NCBI RefSeq assembly: GCF_030708455.1
Contig: NZ_JAUYWF010000001.1
Coordinates: 342,989 to 406,988, forward strand
DNA: 64,000 nt
Direction of reading: 5' to 3'
Source of the DNA: Halomonas sp. SSL-5
GTDB lineage: Bacteria; Pseudomonadota; Gammaproteobacteria; Pseudomonadales; Halomonadaceae
Of the stretch, positions 8,820 to 20,613 are shown piece by piece (within the stretch, counting starts at the first letter, position 1; each line of letters opens with the position of its first letter). The notes beneath the pieces are model-generated. The model saw nothing but the letters and a program-made list of their open reading frames with translations. It searched no databases and was not told the origin of the DNA. Both the position numbers and the translations under genes were made by a program.

Positions 8820-10307
8820 ATGTACGAAACGATGAAACAGAGCTGGTTCTCCAACCTCAAGGGCGACACCCTGGCGGGTATCGTCGTCGCCCTGGCGCTG
8901 ATTCCCGAGGCGATCGCCTTCTCGATCATCGCCGGGGTCGATCCCAAGGTCGGCCTCTACGCCTCCTTCTCCATGGCGGTGATCATCGCCTTCGCCGGCG
9001 GTCGACCGGGGATGATCTCGGCGGCCACCGGGGCCATGGCGCTGCTGATGGTCACCCTGGTCAAGGAGCACGGCCTGCAGTACCTGCTGGCTGCCACCCT
9101 GCTCACCGGCGTGTTGCAGATCCTGGCCGGGTATCTGCGCCTCGCCGACCTGATGCGCTTCGTGTCGCGCTCGGTGGTCACCGGCTTCGTCAACGCCCTG
9201 GCGATCCTGATCTTCATGGCCCAACTTCCCGAATTGACGGGTGTTACATGGCATGTGTATGCCATGACCGCGGCAGGCCTGGCGATCATCTATGGCTTTC
9301 CCTACCTGCCGAAGATCGGCAAGGCGGTTCCCTCGCCGCTGGTCTGTATTCTGGTGCTTACCGCCGTCTACCTGCTGACCGGCATGGAGATCCGCACCGT
9401 CGGCGATATGGGCGAGCTGCCCGACAGCCTGCCGGTGTTCCTGTGGCCGGAGGTGCCGCTGACCCTCGAGACGCTTGCGATCATCCTGCCGTACTCGATC
9501 ATGCTTACCGTGGTGGGCCTGCTCGAGTCGATGATGACCGCCACCATCGTCGATGACCTCACCGACACGCCCAGCGACAAGAACCGTGAGTGCAAGGGCC
9601 AGGGCCTGGCCAATATCGGCACCGGCCTGATCGGTGGCATGGCGGGCTGCGCGATGATTGGTCAGTCGGTGATCAACATCAAGTCGGGTGGCCGCACGCG
9701 CCTTTCCACTCTGATCGCCGGCGTAGTGCTGCTACTGATGGTGGTATTCCTCGCCGACTGGGTCTCGCAGATCCCAATGGCGGCCCTGGTGGCGGTGATG
9801 ATCATGGTCTCCATCGGTACCTTCAGCTGGAGCTCCATCAAGGACCTCAGGAAGCACCCGATGAGCACCAACTTGGTGATGGTGGCCACCGTGGTGGTGA
9901 CCGTCGGTACCCACAACCTGGCCATCGGCGTCTTCGTCGGCGTGCTGCTCGCCGCCATGAACTTCGCCAACAAGGTGGGCAATATTCTCTACGTTGGCGC
10001 CGAGACGCCGCAAGAGGGGCGCCGGATCTACACGGTGGTAGGCCAGGTGTTCTTCGCCTCCTCCGAGCGCTTCGGCAATGCCTTCGACTTCAAGGAAACG
10101 GTGGAGAAGGTCACCATCGACCTGTCACGCGCCCACTTCTGGGATATCACCGCCGTCCAGGCGCTGGATCGCATCGTGATCAAGTTCCGCCGCGAGGGCA
10201 CCGAGGTGGAACTGATCGGCCTCAACGAGGCCAGCGCCACCATCGTCGACCGCTACGCGGTGCACGACGACCCCGAGGCGGTGGAGAAGCTGATGGGCGG
10301 TCATTGA
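8820..10307 (+). CDS. SulP-family anion transporter with STAS domain
   Basis: A 495-residue SulP transporter: N-terminal motif [17 protein letters not shown], about a dozen membrane helices in the 7+7 inverted fold, and a C-terminal cytoplasmic STAS domain (from about residue 400, including [12 protein letters not shown]). SulP proteins move sulfate, bicarbonate or dicarboxylates. The short linker and context do not distinguish these, though bacterial forms of this length next to universal stress proteins are often annotated as sodium-linked bicarbonate transporters. A tandem UspA gene follows, and both end at the hairpin at 11252. Confidence 0.88.
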   Translation: MYETMKQSWFSNLKGDTLAGIVVALALIPEAIAFSIIAGVDPKVGLYASFSMAVIIAFAGGRPGMISAATGAMALLMVTLVKEHGLQYLLAATLLTGVLQILAGYLRLADLMRFVSRSVVTGFVNALAILIFMAQLPELTGVTWHVYAMTAAGLAIIYGFPYLPKIGKAVPSPLVCILVLTAVYLLTGMEIRTVGDMGELPDSLPVFLWPEVPLTLETLAIILPYSIMLTVVGLLESMMTATIVDDLTDTPSDKNRECKGQGLANIGTGLIGGMAGCAMIGQSVINIKSGGRTRLSTLIAGVVLLLMVVFLADWVSQIPMAALVAVMIMVSIGTFSWSSIKDLRKHPMSTNLVMVATVVVTVGTHNLAIGVFVGVLLAAMNFANKVGNILYVGAETPQEGRRIYTVVGQVFFASSERFGNAFDFKETVEKVTIDLSRAHFWDITAVQALDRIVIKFRREGTEVELIGLNEASATIVDRYAVHDDPEAVEKLMGGH

Positions 10308-10338
10308 CGCCCGCCACGATGAGGGAGAACGTGACACC

Positions 10339-10374
10339 ATGACCCAATACGCCAGTATCAGGACAAGACGATGA
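10339..10374 (+). CDS. 11-codon mini-ORF coupled to uspA start
   Basis: ATG at 10339 encodes M-T-Q-Y-A-S-I-R-T-R-R and its TGA overlaps the uspA start codon (ATGA). A GGGAG lies upstream. The geometry allows translational coupling, but the peptide itself has no recognisable features and may not be made. Confidence 0.25.
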   Translation: MTQYASIRTRR

Positions 10375-11225
10375 CCGAACAGGTAATGGCCGCCATCGAC
10401 GGCTCGACGTTCTCGGAAGGAGTGTGCGACTACGCCGCCTGGGCCAGCCTGGCGCTGGGGGCTCCGCTGACCTTCCTGCATGTGAACGACAACCACCCCC
10501 AGACCGCCGAGGCGGACCTCTCCGGCAATATCGGACTGGGGGCGCGGGAGCACCTTCTGGAAGAGCTCTCCCAGCTCGACGAGCGACGCGCCAGGGTGGC
10601 CCAGGAGCAGGGCCGGCTGATGCTCAAGGCGGCCAGGGAGCGCGCGGTGGCGAACGGCGTGGCCGAGCCCGCCGGTCGCCAGCGCAACGGCACCCTGGTG
10701 GAGACCCTCGAGGAGCTCCAGGAGGAGATCCGCCTGCTGGTGGTAGGCAAGCGCGGCGAGACCGCCCACCAGGACAGCGGCCACCTGGGTTCGAACCTTG
10801 AGCGGGTGGTGCGCAGCCTGCACCGGCCGATCCTGATGGTGCCCCACACCTTCAAGCGGCCCGAGAGGGTGATGCTGGCCTTCGACGGCAGCAAGACCAC
10901 CCGCAAGGGGGTGGAGATGCTGGCCAAGAGCCCCCTCTTCGCGGGCGTGCCGGTGCATGTGGTGATCGTCGGCGCCGAGACCGGCGACAACCGCTCCCAG
11001 CTCGACTGGGCGCTCAAGACGCTGACGGATGCCGGCCACGCGGCCGAGGGGGCGATCCGCGCCGGCGAGGTGGAGGCGACCCTGCGCGCCTACCTGGAGG
11101 AGCACGGCATCGATCTGCTGGTGATGGGCGCCTACGGCCACTCGCGCATCCGCCACCTGCTGGTGGGCAGCACCACCACCGCCATGCTGCGCAAGGCCAG
11201 GGGGCCGGTGTTGCTGCTGCGCTGA
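10371..11225 (+). CDS. Tandem universal stress protein (UspA family)
   Basis: A 284-residue protein with two UspA domains (about 1-155 and 160-284). The second domain ends with G-A-Y-G-H-S-R-I-R-H-L-L-V-G-S, the G-x2-G-x9-G-S ATP-binding signature of the UspFG type. The first has a more divergent version in G-K-R-G-E. It follows sulP by 63 bp and is probably co-transcribed, suggesting stress- or energy-dependent control of the transporter, which is inference. Either the AGGA before 10371 or coupling to the mini-ORF could start translation. Confidence 0.88.
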   Translation: MTEQVMAAIDGSTFSEGVCDYAAWASLALGAPLTFLHVNDNHPQTAEADLSGNIGLGAREHLLEELSQLDERRARVAQEQGRLMLKAARERAVANGVAEPAGRQRNGTLVETLEELQEEIRLLVVGKRGETAHQDSGHLGSNLERVVRSLHRPILMVPHTFKRPERVMLAFDGSKTTRKGVEMLAKSPLFAGVPVHVVIVGAETGDNRSQLDWALKTLTDAGHAAEGAIRAGEVEATLRAYLEEHGIDLLVMGAYGHSRIRHLLVGSTTTAMLRKARGPVLLLR

Positions 11226-11251
11226 CGGCGTTACGCCAGTTCCTCACCGCT

Positions 11252-11287
11252 ACGACGCCCCGCTGCCGCCTCGGCCCGGGGCGTCGT
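11252..11287 (+). terminator. Terminator of the sulP-uspA unit
   Basis: ACGACGCCCCG (11252-11262) and CGGGGCGTCGT (11277-11287) form an 11-bp perfect stem with a 14-nt loop, 27 bp after the uspA stop. The T-run is weak. Confidence 0.55.
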
Positions 11288-11439
11288 CATCTGTCACGGC
11301 GAGCTCTTGAGTTCCCCGAGCAGGCCCTGGGCCAGCCACCAGGAAGGCCGGCATGTCGGCGATGGCCAGGGCATCGACGCTGACCGGCACAGCGGCCATA
11401 ATCGGCTCTCCCTTCCATGAGGCGGCGAGGAGACAGCCC

Positions 11440-11814
11440 ATGACTATCAACCGTTACGACACCAAGGCGCGCATGAGCCGCGCCGTGATCCACAACGGTA
11501 TCGCCTACCTGTGCGGCCAGGTGGCCGGCCCCGAGGCCCGCCACGGCGACATCACCGCGCAGACCGAGAGCATGCTGGCGCGCGTGGATGCCCTGCTCAA
11601 GGAGGTCGGCAGCGACCGCAAGAACCTGCTCACCGCGACTGTCTACCTCAAGGATGGCCACGATGTCGCCGCCATGAATGCGGTATGGGACGCCTGGGTG
11701 CCCACCGGCCATGCCCCGGCGCGTACCTGTGTGTGCGCCCCCATGCCCTCTGACGAGCTGAAGGTGGAGGTGACCGTCACCGCCGCCATCGGCGGCAAGG
11801 GCTACAGCTTCTAG
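11440..11814 (+). CDS. RidA/YjgF/UK114-family protein
   Basis: A 124-residue protein of the Rid family. The ATG at 11440 is preceded by GAGGAG; the frame is open upstream but carries no family sequence. The C-terminal half has A-P-A-R-T-C-V, placing an Arg at the position that binds substrate carboxylate in RidA, and L-K-V-E-V with the conserved Glu. It therefore has the residues needed for imine/enamine deaminase activity, although it is shorter and more divergent than canonical RidA and may belong to another Rid subfamily. It stands alone and converges on hexR. Confidence 0.85.
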   Translation: MTINRYDTKARMSRAVIHNGIAYLCGQVAGPEARHGDITAQTESMLARVDALLKEVGSDRKNLLTATVYLKDGHDVAAMNAVWDAWVPTGHAPARTCVCAPMPSDELKVEVTVTAAIGGKGYSF

Positions 11815-11860
11815 CCACGCGGGGCCCGAGCATGGCCCTCTGTCGGGCGCAGTCGACACG

Positions 11861-11887
11861 CCGCCCCGTCGGACGCCGGCGGGGCGG
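11861..11887. terminator. Hairpin between convergent RidA-family gene and hexR
   Basis: CCGCCCCG and CGGGGCGG pair over 8 bp around an 11-nt loop in the gap between the two convergent genes. It could serve both directions; no T-run is present. Confidence 0.4.
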
Positions 11888-11942
11888 GGTTGTGCTGGGG
11901 CAGCGGTCTGCAGGGGAGGCGGAAGGGACGAGAACCGAAGCG

Positions 11943-12803
11943 TCAGCCATTATTGTCCGGGTAGCGCGTTGGCCTGAGGCTCTCCTTGATCTTCCTGAGG
12001 TGGCCGAGGAAGTCCTCGCCGCGACGCAGCGTCACCCCGGTGGCCAGCACGTCGATCAGTGCCAGCTGGATCATCCGCGAGGTCATCGGCATGTAATAGT
12101 CGGTGTCCTCGGGGGTGGCGACCTCCAGGGTCTCGCTACACTCCCGGGCCAGCGGGGAGTCCGGCGCGGTGATGCCCAGCACCACGGCGCCGCTCTCCCG
12201 GGCGAGCCTGGCGATGTCGACCAGTTCGCGGGTGCGCCCGGTCCAGGAGATCACCACCACCACGTCACCGGTATGGCAGGTGGAGGCCACCATGCGCTGC
12301 ATCAGGACGTCGACGTAGGCGGTCACCGGCAGGTTGAAGCGGAAGAACTTGTGTTGGGCGTCCTGGGCCACGGCGCCCGAGGCGCCCAGCCCGAAGAAGT
12401 GGATCTGCTTGGCCTGGGTCAGGAAGTCCACCACTCGCTCGATCCGGGTGGCGTCGGTCTGGCGGCGCGCGGTGTCCAGGGCGGCAATGGTGGCGCCGAA
12501 GATCTTCTGGGTATAGTCGGCGGCACTGTCGTCGGGTTCCACCGCCTGGCTGACATAGGGGGTTCCCCTGGCCAGGCTCTGGGCCAGCTTGATCTTGAAG
12601 TCCGGGTAGCCCTTGGCGTCGAAGCTGCGACAGAAGCGGTTGACGGTGGGCTCGCTGACCGACGAGGCTTGGGCCAGGGTGGCGATGCTCATGCCGGTCG
12701 CGGCGGCCGGGTCGGCGAGGATCACGTCGGCGACCTTGCGTTCGGAGCGGTTGAGTTCCTCGAGGCGCTGGCGGATGCGGTCGATCAGGTCGTGACGGGC
12801 CAT
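11943..12803 (-). CDS. hexR: HexR, RpiR-family repressor of central carbon metabolism
   Basis: A 286-residue regulator with an N-terminal RpiR-type helix-turn-helix (about 1-77, including [12 protein letters not shown]) and a C-terminal SIS domain (about 115-270, including F-F-G-L-G-A-S-G and S-W-T-G-R-T-R-E). In Pseudomonas and Shewanella, HexR binds 2-keto-3-deoxy-6-phosphogluconate through the SIS domain and releases DNA at zwf, edd and related promoters. Here it is divergent from zwf-pgl-eda, with the ligand-consuming aldolase gene in the same cluster, which supports the assignment. A candidate autoregulatory palindrome lies 62 bp upstream of its start. Confidence 0.93.
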   Translation of the reverse strand: MARHDLIDRIRQRLEELNRSERKVADVILADPAAATGMSIATLAQASSVSEPTVNRFCRSFDAKGYPDFKIKLAQSLARGTPYVSQAVEPDDSAADYTQKIFGATIAALDTARRQTDATRIERVVDFLTQAKQIHFFGLGASGAVAQDAQHKFFRFNLPVTAYVDVLMQRMVASTCHTGDVVVVISWTGRTRELVDIARLARESGAVVLGITAPDSPLARECSETLEVATPEDTDYYMPMTSRMIQLALIDVLATGVTLRRGEDFLGHLRKIKESLRPTRYPDNNG

Positions 12804-12865
12804 GTGGGGGAGAGCTCTCCTTGCTGGGGCGGCGCGTCGCCGCAGGGTGAAGCCTTGATCAATGA

Positions 12866-12883
12866 TGTGGTGATTTAACTACA
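12866..12883. promoter_or_regulatory. Candidate HexR operator
   Basis: TGTGGT-GATTTA-ACTACA is an 18-bp imperfect palindrome (5 of 6 bases per arm), and the symmetry continues outward as ATGATG/CATGAT. HexR boxes in other gammaproteobacteria are palindromes with TGTAGT-like arms. Its position between hexR and zwf fits. Confidence 0.55.
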
Positions 12884-12953
12884 TGATGCCGTCTATGCTA
12901 GCTCGAGACGGCGTGCAGCGGCCACAGGGTGTGCCGCGCCATGCTGAATTAAC

Positions 12954-13016
12954 GTAAGTTAACGTCTTTTCCTTGAGTAATTTCCGATCCATGCATATTT
13001 TTTTGGTAAGTTAACG
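12954..13016 (+). promoter_or_regulatory. zwf promoter flanked by direct repeats
   Basis: The 11-bp word GTAAGTTAACG occurs at 12954-12964 and 13006-13016. Between the copies sit TTGAGT (12973-12978) and TATTTT (12996-13001) with 17-bp spacing, a plausible sigma70 promoter in AT-rich DNA. The first copy is part of the palindrome TTAAC-GTAA-GTTAA. The repeats could be operator sites bracketing the promoter. Confidence 0.4.
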
Positions 13017-13030
13017 AAAGGGAGGCGGGC

Positions 13031-14524
<1,494 letters not shown>

Positions 14525-14609
14525 CTTTAAGTTGGAAGAGGGGGCCCGGCTGCGCCGTAGGAGCGCGAGGTGTCGCGCGATGCTTGAAGGTCCCTCAGGA
14601 GGAAGCGAG

Positions 14610-15278
14610 ATGAGCGAGCAGTGCCGACAACAGTTGGCCCGGCAGCTGGCCGAGGCAGTGGCCGCGGCGCTGCGCGCCGACCTGGCGACCCAGGAGCGCG
14701 CCCTGCTGGTGGTGTCGGGTGGGGCGACCCCGGAGCCCTTCTTCGCGGCCCTGGCGAGCCGTGAGCTGCCCTGGGCGCGTGTCCAGGTGACGCTGGCCGA
14801 CGAGCGCTGGGTGCCGGAGGAGGCCGCCGACAGCAACGCCCGCCTGGTGCGCGAGCAGCTGCTCCAGGGCCCCGCGGCGGCGGCCACCTTCGTGCCGCTG
14901 ACCAGCGACCACCCTACCCCCGAGCAGGGGGCGGCCGTCGTGGCCGAGCGCGTCGAGGCCCTGGCCTGGCCGGCCAGCGCGGTGATCCTGGGCATGGGCG
15001 GCGATGGCCACACCGCCTCGTTGTTCCCCGACAGCCGCGAGCTCGCCCTGGCGCTGACCACCGATGCCACCACGGTGGCCGTGCGCGCCCCCAGCCAGCT
15101 CCAGCCGCGCATCACCCTGAGCGCCGGGCGTCTGCATCTGGCGCGCCGCCATTTCCTGCATATCACCGGCGGCGACAAGCGCGCCGTGCTGGCCCGGGCG
15201 CTGGCCGGCGACGACGTGCGCGAGCTGCCGATCCGCGCCTTCCTGGCCTGCCCGCTGGCCACCTACTGGGCCCCCTGA
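14610..15278 (+). CDS. pgl: 6-phosphogluconolactonase
   Basis: A 222-residue DevB/SOL-type lactonase hydrolysing 6-phosphogluconolactone to 6-phosphogluconate. The family signatures L-V-V-S-G-G-A-T-P, T-L-A-D-E-R-W-V-P and G-M-G-G-D-G-H-T-A-S-L-F-P are all present. The frame is open further upstream, but AGGAGG seven bases before the ATG at 14610 fixes this start. It lies 85 bp after zwf; the gap holds a small GCGCGA/TCGCGC hairpin but no terminator-like T-run. Confidence 0.95.
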   Translation: MSEQCRQQLARQLAEAVAAALRADLATQERALLVVSGGATPEPFFAALASRELPWARVQVTLADERWVPEEAADSNARLVREQLLQGPAAAATFVPLTSDHPTPEQGAAVVAERVEALAWPASAVILGMGGDGHTASLFPDSRELALALTTDATTVAVRAPSQLQPRITLSAGRLHLARRHFLHITGGDKRAVLARALAGDDVRELPIRAFLACPLATYWAP

Positions 15279-15296
15279 TCTCACGGAGAGATAGCC

Positions 15297-15971
15297 ATGA
15301 CCTTTCAGAACAGCATCGATAAGCAGCTGCCCTCTACCCGCACCACCGAACTGGATAGCATCTGCCTCAAGGCCGAGGTGATCCCGGTGCTGGCGATCCA
15401 GCGTCTCGAGGACGCCGTGCCCCTGGCCCGCGCCCTCGTCGAGGGCGGCCTCAGCGTGCTGGAGGTCACCCTGCGCACCGACTGCGCCCTGGAGGCGATC
15501 CGGCGCATCAAGGCGGCGCTGCCCCAGGCCAGCATCGGCGTGGGCACCGTGCTCACCCCGGCCCAGTATCGCCAGGCCGAGGAGGCGGGGGCCGACTTCG
15601 TCGTTACCCCGGGTATCACCGAGGCGCTCTGCCGCCATGGCGTGAGCAGTCCGGTGCCGATGCTGCCCGGCGTGGCCACCCTCTCAGAGTTGATGGCCGG
15701 CTGGCAGTACGGCTACCGCCGCTTCAAGTTCTTTCCCGCCGAGGCCAGCGGCGGCGTCAAGGCCCTCAAGGCGTTCGCCGGCCCGCTGCCCGAGGCGCGC
15801 TTCTGCCCCACCGGTGGCATCGACCTGGATAACGCCGAGGACTACCTGGCGCTCAAGAACGTGATGTGCGTGGGCGGCTCCTGGCTGACCCCGGCCTCGC
15901 TGGTCGAGGCGGAGGACTGGAATGGCATCCGCCAGCTCGCCCGCGAGGTGGCCCGGCGCTACCACCACTGA
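15297..15971 (+). CDS. eda: 2-keto-3-deoxy-6-phosphogluconate aldolase
   Basis: A 224-residue class I aldolase splitting KDPG into pyruvate and glyceraldehyde-3-phosphate. The catalytic Glu in L-E-V-T-L-R-T and the Schiff-base Lys in F-K-F-F-P-A-E are visible, as is the phosphate-binding P-T-G-G-I. It is 18 bp after pgl and last in the operon; a strong hairpin follows. Because KDPG is the HexR effector, this enzyme also resets HexR repression. Confidence 0.96.
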   Translation: MTFQNSIDKQLPSTRTTELDSICLKAEVIPVLAIQRLEDAVPLARALVEGGLSVLEVTLRTDCALEAIRRIKAALPQASIGVGTVLTPAQYRQAEEAGADFVVTPGITEALCRHGVSSPVPMLPGVATLSELMAGWQYGYRRFKFFPAEASGGVKALKAFAGPLPEARFCPTGGIDLDNAEDYLALKNVMCVGGSWLTPASLVEAEDWNGIRQLAREVARRYHH

Positions 15972-15978
15972 ACCACCC

Positions 15979-16006
15979 CGCCCGGTGAGCTGGCGCTTAC
16001 CGGGCG
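15979..16006 (+). terminator. Terminator of zwf-pgl-eda
   Basis: CGCCCGGTGAGC and GCTTACCGGGCG form a 12-bp stem (one G-T wobble) with a TGGC loop, 8 bp after the eda stop. Confidence 0.6.
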
Positions 16007-16070
16007 TGCTTACCCCTCACCATTCACAAGCGCGAAGGGCGCTCACCCCTCACCCGCCGCGCAGCGGCGC

Positions 16071-17039
16071 TCACCAGCCACGCGACAGCGTGGTGCCCAG
16101 CAGGTGCTGGGCGCCGGGGACAAGCCACACCGGGTCGAGGCGGGTGTTGGCGGCTTCCACGCAGAGGAAGCGGCGGGCGACCTCGGCGGGGGTGTCCTCG
16201 GGGAGGGTTTCGCCGGGGTGCCAGACCACCGCGGAGTCGCTGCCCTGGCGCGCGATACGCAGGCGGCGTTCGCCGTCGTCCAGCACCAGCTCGGCGTTGC
16301 TGTGGTAGATCCGGTCGATGCCGCCGCGCACTCCCAGTTCGCCCTGCTGTTCGCCCTCGGCGAAGCCGGCCAGCTTGTCCAGGTAGCGGGCGCCGGGGAG
16401 CCCTTCCAGGCGACAGGCGAAGGCATCGGCCACCGCCAGATAGGTATGCAGGGCACCGCTCATCTTCACCGGGGTCTCGCCGGTGTGCTCGGTGATCAGC
16501 TCCACATGCAGGCGGTTGGCATTGGCCTGCACCACCAGGCGGGGCGTGAGCTGGCGATGCAGGCGCTGCTCGGGGGAGAGATGCAGCTCCACCCCCTCCT
16601 CGTGCTCATCCACGGCGTCCAGGCGCCACTGGGCCTGGCGCGCGGTGCCGTGGAAGGGGCCGCTGTGATCCTCCGACTCGTCGGCATAGCGGTCATCGGC
16701 AAACCACGGCCAGCACAGCGGGATGCCGCCGCGGATCGCCCCGGGCAGCGCCTGGGGCGTGGGGGTCACCCACAGCCAGCCACCCTGCACCATAGCTTCC
16801 GGTGCAGCGTCGGCCGACGGATTAGCGCCTGCGGCTCGCGCGTCTTCGGGCGATGGATTAGCGCCTGCGGCTCGCGCGTCTTCGGGCGCGGGTAAATAGT
16901 GAAGGAGCTGTCCTCCCTGCAGCGAAAGGGCGAGCTCGCCCCAGGCCTCGTTGGCCAGCCAGACCTCGCGGCCGGCCCATTCGGCGCGGCGCTGGCCGGT
17001 GGTCTCGTCGAGCAGGGTTCTGAGCGAAGCGGGAATCAT
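16071..17039 (-). CDS. Glucose-6-phosphate 1-epimerase, YeaD family
   Basis: A 322-residue aldose-1-epimerase-like protein interconverting anomers of hexose-6-phosphates. Conserved parts include L-S-L-Q-G-G-Q-L-L-H-Y, G-I-P-L-C-W-P-W-F and the C-terminal V-W-H-P-G-E. The start at 17039 has AGGAGA upstream. The gene carries an in-frame 36-bp tandem duplication near the N-terminus, giving two copies of P-E-D-A-R-A-A-G-A-N-P-S in a surface-loop position. Its place between eda and edd fits a role in supplying the beta anomer to the glucose-6-phosphate dehydrogenase. Confidence 0.88.
   Translation of the reverse strand: MIPASLRTLLDETTGQRRAEWAGREVWLANEAWGELALSLQGGQLLHYLPAPEDARAAGANPSPEDARAAGANPSADAAPEAMVQGGWLWVTPTPQALPGAIRGGIPLCWPWFADDRYADESEDHSGPFHGTARQAQWRLDAVDEHEEGVELHLSPEQRLHRQLTPRLVVQANANRLHVELITEHTGETPVKMSGALHTYLAVADAFACRLEGLPGARYLDKLAGFAEGEQQGELGVRGGIDRIYHSNAELVLDDGERRLRIARQGSDSAVVWHPGETLPEDTPAEVARRFLCVEAANTRLDPVWLVPGAQHLLGTTLSRGW
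16819..16890. repeat. 36-bp tandem duplication inside the YeaD-like gene
   Basis: Two near-identical units begin GGATTAGCGCCTGCGGCTCG at 16819 and 16855. They keep the frame and add 12 residues. The unit ends differ in the last few bases only. Confidence 0.8.
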
Positions 17040-17117
17040 GCGAGTCTCCTGGGCTGGCGGCGCAGCGGACATGGGGTGACGATGGCGGCATAGCCTAGCA
17101 CGCCAGGCCCGCCGGGC

Positions 17118-18992
<1,875 letters not shown>

Positions 18993-19104
18993 GGTGAGTC
19001 TCCTTGCGGCAGGACGATGACAGAAAGGCATCGCTCGTCGCTATTCCGGCGACAGGCCCCTCGCTGCCCCGATTCCAGCGATTCTCGCTAATATCGTGCA
19101 GGGA

Positions 19105-20502
19105 CTATAGCCCCAGCAGCCTCAGCAGCCAGCGCCGGTAGGGGGGATTGAGCCAGCCTACCGGGCTGCGTCGCGATTGGATAAAGACGGCGCGCGCATG
19201 ACTGAAGCGCGCGAAGCCCGCCTCGCCGTGATAGGCACCGCTGCCGCTCTCGCCAACGCCGCCGAAGGGCAGCGCCGGCACGGCGTTGTGCCACAGGGTG
19301 TCATTGAACACCACCCCGCCGGAATGGGTCGCCTCGAGCAGCCGGCGGCGCAACTCGGCGTCGTCGGTAAAGGCGTAGAGCGCCAGCGGGCGGGAGCCGC
19401 GCCGGACCCGGGCGATGGCGGCGTCCATGTCGGCCACGCCGATCACCGGCAGCCAGGGGCCGAAGATCTCCTCGCGCATGATGGCGAGGTGCTCGGTGGG
19501 GTCGACCACCAGGGTGGGCGGCAGCTTGACGCCGCCCTCGGCCAGCGCGAGCGTCTCGCCGAGCTCGATCACCCGGCAGCCATGGTCCCGGGCCTCGTGG
19601 AGCATGGCTTCCAGCCGCTCGCGATGCTCGGCGCCTGGCACCGCACTGTAGTCGCGACTGGCGGTGCCCTCGGGGTAGAAGCGAGCCACCTGGCGCTGCA
19701 TCGCCTTGAGGAACGCCTCCAGCCGTGAGGCCTCCACCAGCACATGGTCGGGGGCGATGCAGGTACGCCCGGCGTTGAGCCACTTGCCGAAGGCGATGCG
19801 CTCGGCGGCCTTCTCCAGGTCGGCGTCGCCGGCCACCAGGACCGGGGTCTTGCCGCCCAGTTCGAGGGTGGTCGGCGTCAGGTTGGCGGCCGCGGCGCGC
19901 GCCACCTCGCGGCCGATGGTGGCGCTGCCGGTGAACAACAGGTGGTCGAAGGGCAGGGCGGAGAAGGCTCGGGCCACCCCGGCATCACCCTCCATCACGC
20001 AGAGCTCCTCCGGGGCAAAGTAGCGCGCCGCCAGGCGCGCCATCAGCGCCGAGGTGGCCGGGGCCTGCTCGCTGGGCTTGATCATCACCCGGTTGCCGGC
20101 GGCGAGGGCATCGATGGCGGGCAGCCAGGCGAGGCTCCATGGATAGTTGGAGGGGGAGATGATGCCCACCACTCCCAGCGGCTGATAGTGAACCTTCGCC
20201 CGGGCCGGCAACAGCCGCCAGCCGACCGGCCGTCGGCGGGGACGCATCCAGCGGCGCAGCTTGCGCCGGGCGTAGCCTGCGCCCTGGAGGATGGTCGTCA
20301 CCTCGGCCAGGCGGGTCTCCATCTCGGCCCGCTGGCCGAAATCCATGCTGATGGCCTCGGCGATCTCGTCGCGGTGGCGACGGGTCAGGGTCGCCAGGCG
20401 CGTCAGCCTCTCGCGTCGGGTGGCGAGGCTCGGGTAGGGCGCGGCGTTGAAGGCGCGGCGCTGGGCGTCGAGGTGGGCCGTTAGATCACGGGCATCGCTC
20501 AT
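19105..20502 (-). CDS. Aldehyde dehydrogenase, coniferyl-aldehyde-dehydrogenase-like
   Basis: A 465-residue NAD(P)-dependent aldehyde dehydrogenase. The catalytic Glu is in T-L-E-L-G-G-K-T-P and the catalytic Cys in N-A-G-R-T-C-I-A-P-D. The coenzyme segment I-S-P-S-N-Y-P-W is clear. The W-M-R-P-R-R-R-P-V region and overall length match the coniferyl/fatty aldehyde dehydrogenase subgroup rather than betaine or succinate-semialdehyde types. The same frame is open more than 1 kb further upstream, but that part is antisense to the next gene; family similarity begins at the ATG at 20502. The substrate is not established. Confidence 0.88.
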   Translation of the reverse strand: MSDARDLTAHLDAQRRAFNAAPYPSLATRRERLTRLATLTRRHRDEIAEAISMDFGQRAEMETRLAEVTTILQGAGYARRKLRRWMRPRRRPVGWRLLPARAKVHYQPLGVVGIISPSNYPWSLAWLPAIDALAAGNRVMIKPSEQAPATSALMARLAARYFAPEELCVMEGDAGVARAFSALPFDHLLFTGSATIGREVARAAAANLTPTTLELGGKTPVLVAGDADLEKAAERIAFGKWLNAGRTCIAPDHVLVEASRLEAFLKAMQRQVARFYPEGTASRDYSAVPGAEHRERLEAMLHEARDHGCRVIELGETLALAEGGVKLPPTLVVDPTEHLAIMREEIFGPWLPVIGVADMDAAIARVRRGSRPLALYAFTDDAELRRRLLEATHSGGVVFNDTLWHNAVPALPFGGVGESGSGAYHGEAGFARFSHARAVFIQSRRSPVGWLNPPYRRWLLRLLGL

Positions 20503-20613
20503 GCTGAGATCCTGTTCGCGGTGATGGAAGGTCGGTCGTGGTCTGGGCACAATGGTGGCGCCATCTCGCCACCAGGGGAAGACACCGCGACGCCCCATGA
20601 ACGGAGTGACTGC

